DNA of 8,705 bases from Flavobacteriaceae bacterium (GTDB lineage: Bacteria > Bacteroidota > Bacteroidia > Flavobacteriales > Flavobacteriaceae): NCBI GenBank assembly GCA_947443815.1, contig CANEXR010000109.1, positions 1 to 8,705 of the forward strand, in the 5' to 3' direction. Below the pieces are notes generated by a model. It had not been told where the DNA came from. It was given only the letters and a program-made list of their open reading frames with translations, and made no database searches. Positions within the stretch are counted from its first letter, which is position 1. Every line of letters starts with the position of its first letter. The position numbers and the translations under genes were made by a program. Shown one piece after another: positions 6,117 through 8,705 of this stretch.

Positions 6117-6656
6117 ATGAAACGTATTGCATCACTTTTTCTACTCGTAACATTGTTCTACAATGTGCTTGGATATTACCTGATGTTTGCTCAACAAGAA
6201 GAGCAAGCTTGGGTAGCTTCTATGGAAAAAAAAGAAGCTTCAAATTTCAAAGTGCTTCGCCTTAATGCTACTTTATATACCTTTATTGAGGATACTGATT
6301 TTGAATATGTAAATGAAAACGTAACGCTAAACAACAAAACATATCACATCTTTAAGAAAAGAATTCAAAACAATATTTTAAGTTTATACTATCTTCCTAA
6401 CACGCATCAAGATGAAGTTGGAAAAGATTTAAATGACATTGTAGACAATCAATTGTTTAATAATGGATCTTCAAAAGAGAGCCCTGTTAAAAAATTATTG
6501 AAATCATTCCTAAAAGACTATGTAGCTCATGAAGCTGCTGTTGTTGCTTTTTCTGTTAAAAAACCTATCGAAAGTATTACCTACACTACTACTCCAAAAG
6601 AGGCTGTACAACCTGGATACTATTCTTTATCGTATTCCCCTCCCGATTTCGTTTAA
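6117..6656 (+). CDS. Unrecognised protein with N-terminal membrane or signal segment
   Basis: The 179-aa product starts MKRIASLFLLVTLFYNVLGY: one hydrophobic helix at about residues 4-24 with a positive N-terminus, so it is either membrane-anchored with the rest in the periplasm or secreted. The remainder is polar with alternating beta-like segments (LNATLYTFI, NNKTYHIFKKRI, ILSLYYLP), an acidic-basic helix-like middle (VGKDLNDIVDNQLF, SPVKKLLKSFLKDYV) and a Pro-Tyr-rich end. I do not recognise a catalytic motif or a named domain. The ATG at 6117 puts the hydrophobic segment at the N-terminus; a TTG at 6096 would add seven residues. It is divergent from bioF and 386 nt upstream of the beta-barrel genes on the same strand, so it may be linked to them or be independent. 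Confidence 0.75.
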   Translation: MKRIASLFLLVTLFYNVLGYYLMFAQQEEQAWVASMEKKEASNFKVLRLNATLYTFIEDTDFEYVNENVTLNNKTYHIFKKRIQNNILSLYYLPNTHQDEVGKDLNDIVDNQLFNNGSSKESPVKKLLKSFLKDYVAHEAAVVAFSVKKPIESITYTTTPKEAVQPGYYSLSYSPPDFV

Positions 6657-6681
6657 TTTATTTCTGTCACTCTAACTTTAT

Positions 6682-6701
6682 CGTTGTCTTGTAGACAAAA
6701 C
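6682..6701. other. Stem-loop after the 6117 gene
   Basis: TTGTCT, loop TGT, AGACAA is a perfect 6-bp inverted repeat (6684-6698) that can extend by CGT/ACG with a bulge. It starts 25 nt after the stop codon. No T-run follows, so it is not a standard intrinsic terminator, though it could protect a 3' end. Confidence 0.4.
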
Positions 6702-6837
6702 GCAGCTGTGGAATTCACTTTTACAGTTAAATTAGTACTTTATCCAGCCTATTTATTGCTGTAATAGTATCATAATACTGCTTTTATACGCTAAAAATCA
6801 ACCCGATTTAAAGTTTTCTATGGTGATAGAAAGAAAT

Positions 6838-6856
6838 ATCTTGAAGCCTTCAAGGT
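6838..6856. other. Stem-loop in the gap before the beta-barrel genes
   Basis: CTTGAA, loop GCC, TTCAAG is a perfect 6-bp inverted repeat (6840-6854); as RNA it extends to 8 bp with one G-U pair. It is about 190 nt upstream of the 7043 start and could lie in that gene's leader. No riboswitch family is recognised. Confidence 0.4.
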
Positions 6857-7042
6857 ACTTTCAACACTGTTTACCAAATTCCATTTACTATTATTTTCTT
6901 TTTGGAGAACTTCAAAAAAAGAAGCTTGCCACTACTGATGTCCTTATCAAAATAGGAATTTCAATAGTTTTCGTCTTCCTTTTATGAGCTATAGTTTGGT
7001 ATAGCATTTAAATATTAAATTATAAAAACCTAAATCAAAAAC

Positions 7043-8236
7043 ATGAAAAAATCATCTTTTTTAAATATTGCTTTTACTTTTACACTACTTATTATAACCG
7101 CTCTTTTTTCTGAAAAAACTCATGCGCAAGGTTGCGTAGCGGTACGTCAAATGGGTGGCCAAAATATGAATGCTTCCAATTCCTATAACTTAGAGGAAGG
7201 TGAATTCCAGGTAGGTACGAATTACCGTTATTTTCATTCTTGGAGGCATTTTATAGGTACTGAAGAACAGCCACAACGACAAACAACTGGAGGTGGTCAT
7301 GATGCAAATGGAGTGGAACGCGGGAATGCTGTAAACATTTATTCGCATGCAGTAGACCTAAATATTTCTTATGGATTAACCAATCGCATTCAGTTAAACG
7401 TTACTTTACCTTATGTAAACAACGAACGTTCCCAAGTATTAAGACAAAAAACGCCTGTAATTGACACCTTGCGCTACAGTGTTTATGCCAAAGGAATAGC
7501 GGATGCGCGACTAAGTGTTAACTACTGGTTTATCGATCCTTTGAAAGCCCATAAAGGAAATGTAATGTTAGGTTTAGGCCTCAAATTAAATACTGGAAGC
7601 CATGATGAAAGATACAATGCCCCACAAGCTGATGGTACTAAAAAAAGTGTTGTTATGGACCAAGCCATTCAGCCCGGAGATGGCGGAGTAGGATTTTCTG
7701 TAGAAGTACAAGCTTTCCGAAAATTAGCGGGTCGTTTTTATGGTTTTGCTAATGGATACTATTTATTTAACCCAACAGAATCTAACGGAACCTTTAAATC
7801 AGCTCCAAAACCTGGTTTAGAAGGATACGAAATCTACGCAAGTCCTGACCAATATTTTGGTCGTGCAGGTATAATGGCTTCTATTGACAAAAAAGAAAAT
7901 TTAACCTTATCAGTGGCTGGGCGTTTTGAAGGAATTCCTGCTTATGATGCCTTTGGAGGTCAGGTAGCCTATCGCCGTCCGGGATATGTTATTGCGGTGG
8001 AATCAGGTCTGTCCTATCGTTTAGGGAAACACGGATTTAGCTTATTTGTTCCTTATAATTTTGTAAAAAACCGTATCAAAAGCGCCGCTGATATTGCTGA
8101 AAACGAACTAAATGCAAATACCGCAAATTTTGAACCTAAACATGGTGATGCTGCTTTTGCTGATTACTCTATCAATGTGGGCTATTCCTACCGTTTTAGT
8201 TTGAATAAAAAAATGACCGTTTCAATGCCTAAATAA
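7043..8236 (+). CDS. Predicted outer-membrane beta-barrel protein, transporter-like
   Basis: The 397-aa product has a clear Sec signal peptide: KK at residues 2-3, a hydrophobic core at about 8-22, and a likely cleavage after THA at residue 28, leaving mature QGCVAVRQMG. The mature part is rich in aromatic and glycine residues with alternating amphipathic strands (FQVGTNYRYFHSW, SHAVDLNISYGL, RIQLNVTLPYV, NVMLGLGLKLNTG, YSINVGYSYRF), as in outer-membrane barrels. The general pattern resembles the MetA-pathway or transporter barrel families (PF13557-like), but that is a resemblance, not a match I can confirm. The substrate is unknown. It is followed after 47 nt by a second gene of similar design, so the two are probably cotranscribed. 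The ATG at 7043 is directly followed by the signal peptide. Confidence 0.75.
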   Translation: MKKSSFLNIAFTFTLLIITALFSEKTHAQGCVAVRQMGGQNMNASNSYNLEEGEFQVGTNYRYFHSWRHFIGTEEQPQRQTTGGGHDANGVERGNAVNIYSHAVDLNISYGLTNRIQLNVTLPYVNNERSQVLRQKTPVIDTLRYSVYAKGIADARLSVNYWFIDPLKAHKGNVMLGLGLKLNTGSHDERYNAPQADGTKKSVVMDQAIQPGDGGVGFSVEVQAFRKLAGRFYGFANGYYLFNPTESNGTFKSAPKPGLEGYEIYASPDQYFGRAGIMASIDKKENLTLSVAGRFEGIPAYDAFGGQVAYRRPGYVIAVESGLSYRLGKHGFSLFVPYNFVKNRIKSAADIAENELNANTANFEPKHGDAAFADYSINVGYSYRFSLNKKMTVSMPK

Positions 8237-8283
8237 TTCTAAAATCAATACAATACTAAATACGAATAACTAACTTTTATAAA

Positions 8284-8705
8284 ATGAAAAAAATCTATTT
8301 AAGCTGCCTCATACTACTACCATTCTTTATGAGTGCGCAAACAGATATCGATGGTATCATGATGAGTAAAAACAATTTTTGCGTAGGTGCAATTTACCAA
8401 TACAGCAGTTGGGACACCTATTGGGAAGGTACTTTCAAAAGAGAAAATTTAAATTTAGGAACCGTTTCCACAAAATCTACTGCTATAATGGGAAACTACG
8501 GGGTTTCTGATAAATTCAATGTGATTTTCAGTTTGCCTTATGTATCCACAAATGCCTCTGCAGGAACCATGAAAGGACAAAATGGAATTCAGGATCTTTC
8601 GCTTACGCTAAAATACATGCCGATTGAAAAAACCGTTGGAAAAAATACCTATTCTGTTTATGCATTGGGTAGTTTTTCGGCACCAGTATCAAATTATCCT
8701 GCCGA
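8284..8705 (+). CDS. Second predicted outer-membrane beta-barrel protein, truncated by window end
   Basis: The first 140 codons are visible and no stop is reached. The start MKKIYLSCLILLPFFMSAQT is a signal peptide with likely cleavage after MSA at residue 18. The mature part has barrel-like strands and shares a layout with the upstream protein: an early aromatic strand (FCVGAIYQYSSWDTYW against FQVGTNYRYFHSWRHF), then YGVSDKFNVIFSLPYV against YGLTNRIQLNVTLPYV. I infer that the two are distant paralogues. The 47-nt spacing suggests one operon. The role and substrate are not visible in the sequence, and the C-terminal half is needed to assign the family. Confidence 0.72.
   Translation, partial: MKKIYLSCLILLPFFMSAQTDIDGIMMSKNNFCVGAIYQYSSWDTYWEGTFKRENLNLGTVSTKSTAIMGNYGVSDKFNVIFSLPYVSTNASAGTMKGQNGIQDLSLTLKYMPIEKTVGKNTYSVYALGSFSAPVSNYPA

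Larger units (their letters stand above)
6657..7042. other. 386-nt gap with stem-loops and weak short frames
   Basis: No recognised gene lies here. Two short plus-strand frames are open. One runs from ATG at 6820 to TGA at 6985-6987 (55 aa, with a hydrophobic C-terminus) and is open back to 6736. The other, in a second frame, includes GDRKKYLEAFKVLS but has no recognised start or family. Stem-loops are listed separately. A third inverted pair, TTCTTTTTG at 6896-6904 against CAAAAAAAGAA at 6913-6923, is imperfect. No good TAnnTTTG box was found before the 7043 gene; TATAGTTTG at 6990-6998 is one base too long. Confidence 0.45.

Overview
The window looks like chromosomal DNA of a Flavobacterium-like Bacteroidota. 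The grounds are an AT-rich sequence, absence of Shine-Dalgarno motifs, a few TAnnTTTG (-7) promoter-like boxes, flavobacterial-type RecX and biotin enzymes, and short CACGGATT-type intergenic repeats of a kind common in that group. The genus is inferred from remembered family resemblance, not from a search.

Left part (1-1936): recX (+) meets a FabF-like beta-ketoacyl synthase gene (-) end to end. The two coding regions overlap by 6 nt in the palindrome TTATAA, leaving no room for a terminator.

Centre (773-5819, all minus strand): a biotin cluster reading bioF, bioD, bioA, then the ketosynthase. BioF makes KAPA (8-amino-7-oxononanoate) from pimeloyl thioester and alanine, BioA makes DAPA, BioD makes dethiobiotin; the ketosynthase could help build the pimeloyl chain (inference). 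bioB, bioC and a BioH-type esterase gene are absent from the window. The whole bioF-bioD interval (4030-4676) is filled by a cassette: a GxxExxY (PD-(D/E)XK-like) gene broken by three in-frame TAA codons, with two direct repeat copies on each side and the two sides inverted to each other. A possible small cysteine-rich ORF precedes bioF, its TGA overlapping the bioF ATG.

Right part (6050-8705, plus strand, divergent from bioF): phased A-tracts, an unrecognised membrane-anchored or secreted 179-aa protein, a 386-nt gap with stem-loops, then two tandem genes for exported proteins that look like related outer-membrane beta-barrels, the second cut by the window end.

No tRNA, rRNA, CRISPR array or complete transposon was found. 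I see no large new system; the most unusual structure is the repeat-bounded GxxExxY cassette inside the biotin cluster.
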